Positions 1 to 9,655 of a DNA stretch of 11,742 nt are shown in pieces. The number at the start of each line of letters is the position of its first letter. Within the stretch, counting starts at the first letter, position 1. This stretch comes from Cochliopodium minus (taxonomy: Eukaryota > Discosea > Himatismenida > Cochliopodiidae). The notes beneath the pieces are model-generated. The model did not search any database and was not told where the DNA came from. It was given only the letters and a program-made list of their open reading frames with translations. The translations under genes and the position numbers were made by a program. Location: NCBI GenBank assembly GCA_024220525.1, contig JAMYWO010000041.1, positions 73,410-85,151 on the forward strand, written 5' to 3'.

Positions 1-3000
1 AACTTTTCATCACTTTGATCTTTTTGATTTTTGAGAGATTCAATTTCTTCGAGAAGAGATTCTTTTTCTTTTTCTACTTTTTCTAACTCCTCGTTTAGTT
101 TTTGTTCATTCAAAGAAATGGATAAAACCTTTTCTCTTAGCTCAGAAATCAAATTATTTTGATGAGATAATTTAACTTTGAATTCCATGTTCATCTCTTC
201 AATCTTTCCCTTCAATATGTTATCATCTGCTTCCAGTAATTCCAATTTGTTTTGTAATTCTCCATTTTCTTTCAAAATCTTTTCTCTTTCGTTTTCCAAA
301 GCAGAATAATTCTCCAAAAGAATATTCTTTTCATTCTTCAAATTGTTTCTTTCGCTTTCCAACTCTAATTGCTCTTTTTTAAGTACCTCAAGATCATTTT
401 GAAGATCAGATTTAGATTTTTCAAGATAAGATATTTGTTGGTTCAATTGAATCAAAAGATTATCTTGATTAAGATTCTTTTCATTTGCATCAGAGAGCTT
501 TTTCGCGAGATCTTGTTTTTCTTTCTCTATTTCACTTATTTTGTAGTTCAAATTATGTATAGATTTTTCATTATCCAAAAGATTATTTTTCATTTGATCG
601 ATTTCATTGGACATAGATTCAATCTTTCTTTCCTTCCCTTCCAAATCTAATTTCAATTTATCATTTCTCATTTCTTGATCTTTCATCTCATTCTCCATCT
701 TTCCCAAGTTGATTGCTATAAGATCTTTCTCCTCTTGGAGATTAGCTATTGTTCTTTTCAACTCCTCCTTTTCATTGTATGATCCCTCCTTATCTACAGA
801 CAAAGAAAGTTTATGTTGCAACTCATCAGCTTCAATCTCCTTCTTTTCTTTCAACTCTGTTAATCTTTTGATCTCTTTCTCGAGATTTTGCATTTCTCTT
901 TCATTCTTGATGTTCTGTTCCTTGTAATCGTTGATTGAATTCTCAATATCCCCTTTCTCTTTGGATAATCTCTCGATTTCTTTCTTGCTTTCTTGATTTT
1001 CTTCTACAGACAACAAGAGATCCTTCTTGAGCTGATTCTCATTGATGATAAGTGAATCTATCTTTTGTTCCTGCAGTTTCACATTCACCAAAACTTTCTC
1101 TTTATCAAGATTAGATTGTTCCAATTGATTTTGGAGTTTTTCTTTTTCGCTGTTTATTCCAATCAGATCATTATTGTATTTATCAGCAAGGATATTCATT
1201 TCATTTGATTGTTCATCCAATTGTTTATCCTTTTCCTCCAATTCTAATGATAGAGATTCCCTTTGTTTTTCAATATCCTCTAATCTTTGGTTGGCCGCTT
1301 GGATATCATACTTTATCTTATTGCAAATCGATTCAATTTCCTCCTTCTCAACATTCAAATGATTGATGAGATCATCTTTCTGAAAAATCAAATTATCCTT
1401 CTCCAAATTCTTATTCCTCATCTCCACCAACAGATTTTGAATTTCTTCATGATCTTTCTGCTTGGATTGTAGAACATTCAATTGCTTTCCAAGCTCTTCG
1501 TTTTGGTGTCTATAATCATCCAATTCCTTCTTAATATCTTCCTTCTCTCTCTCCAATTCAATCATCTTTTCTTCCAATTCACCTCTTTGGACAGACCATG
1601 TAGAAATCTTGATTTCGTATTCTCTTATCTTCTCATTCTTCTCCTTCATTTCATTCTCCAAATATTGCGTTTCTTTCAAGTATTGTTGAATTTTGTTTTC
1701 ATTATCAATCTTTTCCTTTCCTAGAATGATTTCCCTTTCTCTCATCTCATTCAATGCCTTTTTATTCTGAGAATCACTGTTCTGCTTCTCGATGTTCAAC
1801 TGATCCAAACTATTCAAGATTTCTTCATTCTTTTGTCTCAACATCCTCTCACTTTCTTGCTTCTCTTCTATCATCTTTTCGTAGTTTTGTTTCTGTTCTT
1901 CCAATTCTAAAACATGATTCTTCAAGGTTTCGTTTTCCTTTGTGGATAGCCCTAATTTTTCAGCCACCTCACTCTTTTCTTGCTCAAGAGTATTTTGTTT
2001 TTGCACGATAACATTTTCTCTCTCTTTATACAGCTCAATTCTTTGTTTCAAAAGTTTCTCTGAATCCAACTGCTTTTCCAATTTCAAGTTCAATTCATCA
2101 ACTAACTTTTCTAAAACTTGTTTTTGCTGATTGATGAGATTCACCTTTTCTATCAAAACTTGTTGGCTCATCTCAAAGTCTTTGCTTTTTTCTTTCATTT
2201 CTTCCATCTCCTGCTGCTTTTGTTGTAATAATTGTTGTATGCCAAGTTTTTCCTTTTCCAACTGAGCACTCTCAAATCTGCTCTGTTGTCTCTCTACCCG
2301 GATGCTTTCCTTTAGTTTGATCAATTCATCATCTCTTTCTTCCAATAAAAATTTTTTCTCTTCAATTTCTTTTTTCAACTTCTCAACCTCTTCTCCATTT
2401 TGTTTTCCTTCTTCTTCCATTCTCTTTTTCTCTTCTCTCAATCTCTTCATTTCCAACTCTGTTTGAATCTTTTCTTTCTCCAATCTTTCAATCTTTTCTT
2501 CAGTTTCTTTATTTCTTTCTTTCATCTTCTCAAATTCTCCTTCAATTGATTTCTTCTCTTTTTCTTTTTCTGAAACAGTTTCTTTGAGTTGATTTTCAGA
2601 TTGAGAAAGTGATATCAAATATTCTTTCAATTGATTCAATTTTTCTTTTTGGTTTTCGTTCTCCTCTTTCAGATCATCAAAATCCTTCTCAAAAACTTCT
2701 CTTTCTTTTTCTATTTCATCGACTCTTTCAATAATTACCCTCATCTGATTGTCATTTTCCACTTGCTTTTCGAGAGATTCACTCAACTCATTCTCAAGCT
2801 TTTCAACTTGTTTTTTTGTTTCTTCAAATTGTGTGAGTATCTCTTCTTTCTCATTCGAAAGTCTCTCGATTTCTTGTTTTTGTTTTTCTAGATTGAGTTC
2901 ATTTTCCCTGATTTCTTCCTCTTTAATTTCTATTTCCCTTTCAATCTGTCTCCTCTCACTTGTTTGTTTTTCTTTCAACTTTTCTCTTTCATTCTCCAAT

Positions 3001-6000
3001 TCAAATCTCATCTCTTGTTTTTGTCTTTCTATTTCATTTCTCAAATTCTCTTTCTCTTGTTCAATTTCATTCTTTTCTTGTTCGATTTCAAGTTTCTCGG
3101 TTTCAAGTTGTTCTTTTTGTTGTAATATTTCTTGTCTTTCGTTTTCGAGTCTTTCAATCAATTGTTTTTGTCTTTCAATCTCTTCTAATTGCTCGAATCT
3201 TTCATCTTGTTCTTCTGATTGATTTGAAATTTCTCTTTGGGCGGACCTAAAGATGGTTGGTTCTTGGAGTATCTCTTCATCTTCAATCTGATCATTGATC
3301 TTTAGGGTATCTTGATTGATCAAACTTTTGGATAGTTTCTCCTTCAGTTCTTCTATTTCCTTCTGCTTCATTTCAATTTGCCTTTGGAGCTCTGGTATCA
3401 TTTTTGATAAATTTTCATTCTCATTTAGGATGTGTTTGAGTTTGTCTTCTTTTAATTCAAGATCTTTTTCGTGGGAGGAGATCAAATTTTGATATTTATT
3501 TTCGTTTTGGTTCATCTCCTTTTCAACCCTTGAAATCTTTTCCTCCAAAGTTCTCAATCTCTCTATTTCTTCTTCAAGATCACTTATCTTCTGTTGGTAC
3601 AATATTTTCTGTTGGTTAGTCTCTTCTATTTGATCTTGAGCGCTGTTCTTCTCTTTTTCGATGCTAGATAGTTGAGAAATAAGATGTTGGATTTTTGAGA
3701 GATTGAGTTCTATTTCATCAGAATACTTTTTGTTCTCTTCTTTCAACTGATCTTTCTCGATTTCGCTCTTTGAAACTTGATCTCCCAACTCTTGATTGAT
3801 TTTGGATACTTCCACAAGCTTATTCTCGAAAGAAGATAAGTTCTGTTCGGTGCTCTTCAATTTTTCTTCAATTGAATCTTTCAAATCAGATATTTCCAAT
3901 TTTTCTTTGTTTAGTACCTTCAAGTTATCCTCCATTGATTGAATCATGTTTTGTGATTGTTCATCTTTGACAGAATATTCCCTCTTCAAATCGATTTCTC
4001 TTTTAATGGATTCTTCTTTCTCTTTGATGCTTTGGAAGAGTTCTCTGCTCACCTTTTCGTTTTCTTTAAAGAGATTCTCGTTCTGATCTGCTTTGTGTTG
4101 AAGTTTAATCTCCAAATCACTTTTTTCTTCTTTGATTGATTCAAACTTTTCCCTCAATGAATCCAAATCTTGCAACATGATTTGTTTTTCACTTTCAAGT
4201 TGATCAATCACTTTCTCATACTCTTCTAATTTCTCTTGACTTTCTTTCAACTCCAAAATAAGATCAAGTTTTTGAGATTCCAAATCCTTGATGATCTCTT
4301 TGCTCTCCATCTTGAAGTTTTCGAGTGTTGAAATGTTTTCATTGACAGTATCAAGATTAAATTGAAGTATCTCAAACTGTTCCTTTAACGTTTTGTTGTC
4401 TTCACATATTTTTAAAAACTTTTCTTTGAAATCCTTCTTTTCATCTTCCAATCTCATCTTATTTTCGGATATCTCCTCATTGTTCTTTTCCAATTGATCA
4501 ATTCTTTCCAATAAAGAAGATTTTTCTTTTTCTGATTCAGAAATTAACTCATTCAACTCATTGATCTTTGTACCAAGTTCTTCAATAGAAAGGAGGTTCT
4601 CGTTTTTCACCAGTTCCAATTCCTTTTCATACTCCGAAACTTTTTCTTGAAGAATCTCCTTCTCCTCATTCAGAAATTGAAGCTTCTCCTCATTTTCTTT
4701 TTTGTCATCCTCGAGCACATGAATAGCGTCCACATAGCTCTCAATTTTTTTCTCAGAGTCTTTAGCTTCCTCTTCTAGTCTCTCGATCTTTCTTCCAAAT
4801 TCTTCTTTGATTTCGTTCATCTCAACAATTTGTTCCTCAAATTTGATCTTTTCTTGTTCAACTTCCTCCTTTTGTTGCTCCAATTCAATCTTCTCTTGTT
4901 CAGTTCTCTCAATCTTGATTTGTAATTCTTCTATTTCATTGATCTTCTCATCTATTGTTTTCTCGAAACGTTCTTTTTCAGATTCTGTTTGCAAAAGCCT
5001 CTCAAGGACCTCCTTCTTTTCGGTGTCAACTTGCAAATTCATCTCTTCAAGAAGATTTTTAATTTCGCTGTTCAAATTTAGGTTTTCTTCTTCATACTTA
5101 CCAGTTAACACCTTGTTATCTTCACGAAGTTTCTTCACTTCTTTTTCTAAAACATTAGATGTTAAGGTCAGGTCCTTGAGTTGCTCTTTGAGTGTATCGT
5201 TCTCTTGTTCAAGGTTGATTCTTTGTTCTTCAATATCCAACTTTTCGTTTTCTATCAAGTTTTTGAGGTTTTCTACTTCTTCAAGTCTTTGTTCAAGTTC
5301 CATCTTCTCATCCTCAGTTTGTTTCAACCCCTTTTCCAAATTTTCTTTCTCTACTTGGAGGGATTCCTTTTCACTTTCGAGTACTTCGATATCGTTTTGA
5401 AAATTTTCCAAAATCCTTTCCAAACCTTCTTTTTCTCTTTGTAGAACATTGATCTCATTTTGTAGATTGTTCTTTTCTTCTACAGATTCACTCATCTCTT
5501 TGGAAAAAGAATTTAGTTTCTCTTCAAGTTCTAGGACATAAGTAATTCTTTCTTTCAATTCTTTTTCTACTTTCACTTTTTCTTCCAAGAGAGTATTCAA
5601 CTTGTCCAAACTTTCTGTCCTTTCTAGGTTGTTCTCTTTGCTTAGCATAATGTGTTCTTTCTCCAACTCTTCTATCTTATCTCTGAGTACGCTTTCTTCT
5701 TCGATCATGCTGTTTAGTTTCTCTGACAACTTTTCGTTTTCTTCTCTTTCAACAATAATAGTCTCTTCCACTATCTTCACCTCTTCCCCTTTGATCTCCA
5801 ACTCATTTTTTAATTTTTGGATTTCATTTGAGTACTTTTCATTCTCCTTTGATAGTCTCTCAATCTCCTCTTTTGACTTTTTGTAGTTTGATGTTGTAGA
5901 TTCTAATTCACTAGATATTTTTTGTTCTTTTATTTCAAACTCCTTCACCTTCTTTTCCAACAAAAAAACATTATTTTCTTTGATTTCTAGCTTTTCTAAA

Positions 6001-7661
6001 ATCTCATCGTTTTGGTTTTTTAGATCTTCTTCATGAATCTTCAACTCTTCGATCATCTCCTCAAATTCTTTCCTTGTAGAAATATTTTCATTGAGTTCGT
6101 TTCTCAGATCATCGATTTCGTCTTTCATCTTCACATTATCTTCTTTCACTTCTTTGTTTTCCACCTCAGATTGATGTATTTGCTCATCCATTACTTCGAT
6201 TCTCTTGAGAAGTTCATCTTTTTCTTTTATCAACTCTTTGACCATGTTCTCTTGTTCATCAAGTTCTCCTTCGAGTTTATGGATCTCATTTTCAATTTCT
6301 TGTTTTTCTTTCTCAAGTTGTTGGATTTTATTCTTTGAATTTTCTTGATCATCTTGAGATTCATTCAACTTTTCTTCAAAAACTTGTTTCTCTTTCAAAA
6401 TTTCTTCTTTCTCTTTTTCCAACTCTCCAATTTTCTTTGAAATAACATCAACTTCATTCTTTAATGTTCTATTTTTGTTGTTCAGATCTTTCAACTCTCT
6501 TATAGCAATTCCTTCACTCTCCTCAAATTGTTTCTCAAGAACAGATATCTCTTCTTGCAACTCTTCAAAACTTTTTTCAATTTTTTTCTTTTCCTTCTCT
6601 ATCATTTCTTTTTCTTTTTCTTGAGATACTACTTTGTTTTCGAGTAAAAAATACTTTTCTACATTATCCTCATTGACTTTCTTTAAATCATCAATCTCTT
6701 CTTCAAGATGATCTCTGTTGGATTGGAATTGTTTATGTTTTTCTTCAAGATCTTCTTTTAATTCTTCATAATCTCTTTGCAAAATTAATTTCTCCTCTCT
6801 TATAACTTCAATACTTCCCTCTAAATGCTTTTTTTCATCAACAAGATACAAAAATTTTTGTTGGAGATCACTTTTAGAAAGATAAAGCTCTTTAAGTTCT
6901 TGTTTAATTTTTTGGTTGGTGACATTGTATTCCTCAGCAAGTTTTTCCAACTTTTCTTTCTCCAACAAAAATTCTTTTTCCCTTTTTTCGATTGATTCAT
7001 CCAAGTCTTTGTTCCTTTCTTTAAGATCTTTATTCTCAGTTGAAAATTGTTCAAATTCATCTTCAAGATTTCTTTTCTCGATTTGGATCTTCTCCAACTC
7101 TCCTTTAATTTCCTCAATTTTCACCTTCAAAGAGTTTTCTTCTTCAATTGATTCGTCATACTTCTTTGAAAGATTATCCTTTTCGCGTGTAATCTCTTCA
7201 ATAACTGATGAAAGAGATTGTTGCTGTTTTGTTGAACTGTCAAGATTTTCTACAAGAATTTGGTTCTGGTTTTCGTATTCTTTGATAAGATCTCTGAAAG
7301 AATTCGCATCTGAAATGTTCTTGTTTCTTGCATCCTCAATTTCTTCAAACAATTTTTTGTTCTCCAATTCAATTTGAAGGAGGCTCTCCTTGAAGTACTC
7401 TAACTGTTGGTTTGCCAAGTCAGTGGACTCTCCCAATATGAGTTTGGAATTCTCTATTTCTTCAATCTTTTGTAAAAGCTCGAGAATAAAAGTTTGGTTC
7501 TTTTCTTTATCCACTTGAAGCTCTGAATTTTTTTGAATCTCTTTTTGGAGTTCGAGAGAAATATTGTTGAGTTGTTCATTCAATTGATCTCTTGATTTAT
7601 TCAATAAATTTTGATTATTTTCCAAAGATTTAATCATCTCTTGCAACTCATCTCTTTTTTT
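1..7661 (-). other. Continuous coiled-coil rod, at least 2,550 residues
   Basis: From about residue 566 to the window edge the translation is dominated by Glu, Lys, Gln, Leu, Ile, Asn and Ser in heptad-like spacing. I read only two prolines (1988 and 2033) and one tryptophan (2587). A canonical coiled coil of this length would be about 0.38 micrometre long (inference from about 0.15 nm rise per residue). The stretch after Pro2033 is especially rich in E-R-Q-K-Q type sequence. The plus strand is correspondingly pyrimidine-rich and produces many Ser/Phe-rich shadow frames that are not genes. Confidence 0.93.
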
Positions 7662-9498
7662 AGTGGTGGGACAAAACAACATCAAGATATCATCAAAAAT
7701 GATGTAAAGAGATCCAAGATCATTGCTCCTAACTAGTTTTGCTGCTTCGATAAGCTTGTTCTTTGCACTGTTAGGAAAAGTTTCGGAAACCAACTGGAGA
7801 TCAAAAGTTTCCTCAATTTTGACTTTCGTTTCTTCTATTTTATTCTTCAAAGAACTGATTTGTTCGAGTTGTAAAGGTACAACTTTCCTTGGAACTGTTT
7901 TCATCATCTTTTTTGGCACTAACTGTTTCTCTCTTTTTGATTTTATTGCTTCTAAAGATTTGTAGATGCTCTCGTTGATAGGACTGACTATTGTTACAAA
8001 ATTAGTGGAAGTGCCTTGTTTGGTAATAGATTCAGGAGCAAGTTTCTTGGGTGAATGTACCCTTACAACTTTCTTGGGTACTAAGAGTTTCTCTCTGGAC
8101 TCCCTAACCTTCTTCATGTTCCCACTTTGGTTGTCATCTCCACTCCCAGATGTTCCTCTAATCTCCAAATGATTAACTTTAGAAGTTGAAGAAGTTAATG
8201 AATTAGATGAATGAATTTGTTGATTTTCATCAGATTGAACATTCTGATTCAATTGATTTTGGACATTAACTGATTGTATGCTTCCTTGATTCTGATTGAT
8301 TGGTTCATTTGATCTCATTCCACTTTGAAGAACTCCAATTTGTTGGTTTTGGATAGAGATTTCTCCACTTCTCTGATTTTGATGAATCTCTTGATTAATA
8401 TTATCAACAGATTGAATATTTTGATTTTGATTAAGGTTGATTAGTTGATTTTGGTTGATATCAACAGATTGTGAATTTCCTTGATTGTGAATACTTTGAT
8501 CAAGATTGATATGTTGATTATCAACTGATTGAATACTTTCTTGATTTTGTTGAATAGCTTGATTTTGTTTATTATCAATAATCTTTATCTCGATGATTTC
8601 AGTTGGTAATTTTTTGGGGGTTAACATAACTCTGGTCTGGGAAGATCTCAAGGATGAAGGTGTATTTATGTCTTTCGCTAATATAGTATTTCCAGAGGAG
8701 AGCAACAGCTTTCTTGGCATCAAATGTTTTTCTCTGTTTTGTTTAAAAGGAGAAGAAGATAAAGTTTTCTCTTCCAATCTAATATCATTTCGGGATGGTT
8801 CATTTTGATTGATCATTTTAATTGTTGATAGATTTTGATTTATGATAGATTCTTTCGAAATTATGTCTCCAGATTCTTTCATTCTCTTTTCTATATCAAT
8901 ATGATCATTCGAAGAACCCATATTAGAAGAGGAAATAACCATCTTTTTAGGAATCAATATTTTGGATTGAGATAGAGATCTTTCAAGGGTTGATCCCCTG
9001 ATATCTTGTTTGTTATCGATTAGATTTGTGTTAATCTTATTATTATTCATTTGAAATTTGATTGGTTTCAATTCTTTCTCTCTATTCATCCTGATTGTTG
9101 ATATATTTTTATTTTCCACATTATCATTGGATAACTTTCCAATTGATTGTTTTGATACTATATTATCATCTGATTTATCATCAATTTCTCCAATTGTCTT
9201 TATATATTTTATTGATGTATTCTTTGGTGTAATCTAATTTCAAGATATTTGTGTTTGGTTATAAAATATATCTCCATTGAAGAAATAATTTTTGAAAATT
9301 AAAATTATATTTACGCTAAGTTTTTGTGGGACCACAACTTTTGGCATCTTTTTTGTAAAATACAATGATTTCAATATCACAACTTTATTAGGAATCTTTT
9401 TCTAATTTATAAATTTGTTATTGATGGTCAATGAAATAGTAAAATATATGTTAAATAATTACAATCATTTTCTCATTATCCTCTTTATTTTCATCCAT
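1..9498 (-). CDS. Giant coiled-coil protein, 5' part, three exons, runs off left edge
   Basis: The model is complement of join(<1..9233, 9315..9401, 9463..9498), giving at least 3,118 residues. The start is the ATG at 9496-9498, preceded directly by an in-frame TAA. Exon 1 encodes 12 residues (MDENKEDNEKMI), exon 2 encodes 29, and exon 3 is open with no stop to the window edge. Both junctions are in phase 0 with GTAA donors and ATTAG acceptors. Domain order: basic Ser/Lys head with P-K-K motifs (about 13-494), Gln/Asn-rich tract (261-380), a globular-looking island (about 515-565), then continuous Glu/Lys/Gln/Leu heptads to the edge. I see no signal peptide or membrane segment in the part present. 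Such rods usually act as cytoskeletal, centrosomal, Golgi or nuclear-envelope tethers, but no family signature lets me choose. The C-terminus, which might carry a targeting domain, is outside the window. The reading frame is certain; the two 5' exons are inferred. Confidence 0.88.
3190..3400 (-). other. Break in the coiled coil with the only two prolines seen
   Basis: Residues about 1985-2055 include Pro1988 (MIPEL), then an acidic, weakly heptadic stretch, then Pro2033 in QEPTIFRSAQ, followed by a polar SNQSEEQ segment before heptads resume. This is the clearest interruption I see in the rod and may be a flexible hinge or a binding site. It divides the visible rod into an N-terminal part of about 1,420 residues and a C-terminal part of at least 1,060. 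Confidence 0.55.
7662..7814 (-). other. Globular-looking island between head and rod
   Basis: Residues about 515-565 differ from both flanks. They include hydrophobic stretches (around AAKLVRSNDLGSLYIIFDDI), aromatic residues, a Cys and a Pro (FCPTT), and lack a heptad pattern. The length suggests a small helical domain or a capping/oligomerisation element at the N-terminal end of the rod. I do not recognise it as a calponin-homology, Hook, GRIP or kinesin-type domain, and no function can be assigned. Confidence 0.5.
8217..8576 (-). repeat. Gln/Asn-rich tract with QSV(D/N) repeats
   Basis: Residues 261-380 contain 31 Gln and 25 Asn in 120 positions (47%), with very few charges and no long homopolymer run. 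Within the tract a unit resembling I-Q-S-V-D-N followed by I-N-x-N-Q recurs near residues 274-280, 295-300, 313-319 and 359-365, with a weaker copy at 373-378. The composition is typical of prion-like, disordered segments. The recurrence of the same pentapeptide suggests growth by short duplications followed by divergence. On the plus strand it shows as repeated ttgatt / gattttg words. Confidence 0.85.
9234..9314 (-). other. Intron 2 of the coiled-coil gene (81 bp)
   Basis: On the minus strand the donor is GTAAAT and the acceptor is GAAATTAG, in phase 0. The last bases of the acceptor are the in-frame TAG that closes the long open frame at 9234-9236. Splicing joins ...PQKLS to ITPKN..., so the P-K motif runs across the junction, which is the main support. 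The length and signals match intron 1 and the introns seen in the neighbouring nitrilase. Confidence 0.75.
9402..9462 (-). other. Intron 1 of the coiled-coil gene (61 bp)
   Basis: On the minus strand the donor is GTAATT and the acceptor is AAATTAG. The interval is very AT-rich and contains in-frame stops. It falls between codons (phase 0). Removing it joins the short acidic exon 1 to the K-K-I-P motif of exon 2. Confidence 0.7.
9463..9498 (-). other. Exon 1 of the coiled-coil gene (12 codons)
   Basis: The exon begins at ATG 9496-9498 in the context GCATAAATGG and ends with codon ATT before a GTAATT donor. The upstream in-frame TAA fixes the start, because the frame cannot extend further 5'. 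The 12 residues are acidic and polar. They join in frame to exon 2, whose basic P-K motif continues into exon 3. The alternative is a start at the ATG inside exon 2 (9344-9346, K-M-P) or at Met90 in exon 3 (9087-9089). Confidence 0.7.
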
Positions 9499-9583
9499 TT
9501 ATGCAAATTTTTATCTATTCTACAAATATATTGAGGAAAATGGTTTTTTTTTTTTATTTGTTATTTTTGAAAGATAAAAAAAA
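9499..9583. promoter_or_regulatory. Short divergent intergenic spacer with T12 and A9 tracts
   Basis: If the first-exon candidate at 9584 is real, only 85 bp separate it from the minus-strand start at 9498. The spacer is almost entirely A+T, with an uninterrupted T12 at 9544-9555 and an A9 ending at 9584. Poly(dA:dT) tracts commonly exclude nucleosomes at promoters of AT-rich protists and yeasts, so a shared bidirectional promoter is plausible. I see no specific TATA box or initiator that I would defend. Confidence 0.35.
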
Positions 9584-9655
9584 ATGAATACAATTCAAAG
9601 AAATTTTATCAATTTGTGCCTTGGCAATACAAAAAATTTATTCAGAAATGTTTGA
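9584..9655 (+). other. Possible first exon of the nitrilase gene (23 codons)
   Basis: An ATG at 9584 opens a frame reading MNTIQRNFINLCLG and onward to a TGA at 9653-9655. It is basic and hydrophobic with no acidic residue, as in a mitochondrial targeting presequence; some NIT1 proteins have mitochondrial forms. The frame could exit at a GT near 9650 (GTTTGA) into an intron ending before the conserved nitrilase start near 9892. The donor is weaker than those of the other introns here. This is speculative, and it could be a chance frame. Confidence 0.22.

Larger units (their letters stand above)
7875..9401 (-). repeat. Dispersed P-K-K motif repeat in the protein head
   Basis: A short basic motif, roughly [N/S/K]-R-E-K-x-L-x-P-K-K followed by hydrophobic residues, recurs through the first 500 residues. 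Copies I read: KKIPNKVV (13-20), KKMPKVVVPQK (29-39), NREKELKPIK (91-100), SKILIPKKMV (131-140), NREKHLMPRKLL (207-218), RVMLTPKKLP (242-251), SREKLLVPKKVV (420-431), SPKKLAP (435-441), KREKQLVPKKMM (474-485) and VPRKVVP (488-494). Spacing is irregular, about 10 to 170 residues, so this is a dispersed linear motif and not a tandem array. Function is unknown; basic motifs of this sort can bind DNA, tubulin or importin. Confidence 0.8.

Noticed and set aside
2749-3222. A 157-residue Ser/Phe/Cys-rich open frame on the plus strand
   Set aside because: It is the antisense shadow of heptad codons (GAA, AAA, TTG read backwards give TTC, TTT, CAA). The minus frame is continuous through it and has a far more protein-like pattern.
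4807-5400. A 197-residue Ser/Phe-rich open frame on the plus strand
   Set aside because: Same antisense-shadow effect of the coiled-coil gene; low complexity, no domain and no splice or start context.
6821-7117. A 98-residue Lys/Asn-rich open frame on the minus strand in another phase
   Set aside because: It lies wholly inside the coiled-coil exon in a shifted frame of the same strand; purine-rich DNA gives Lys/Glu/Arg-rich frames in every phase.
1-7661. Assignment to myosin tail, SMC, golgin or a named centrosomal family
   Set aside because: Similarity to such rods would come from heptad composition alone. No motor, ATPase hinge, GRIP or other diagnostic domain is visible.
9087-9089. Met90 as the true start of the giant protein
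   Set aside because: It is the first ATG of the unspliced frame, but the open frame and the P-K motif extend upstream through two good introns to an ATG with an in-frame stop directly before it. It stays possible as an alternative start.
1-9233. Ciliate-type genetic code (TAA/TAG as Gln), suggested by the AT-rich, Q-rich protein
   Set aside because: No TAA, TAG or TGA occurs in about 3,100 codons, and every Gln reads as CAA or CAG.
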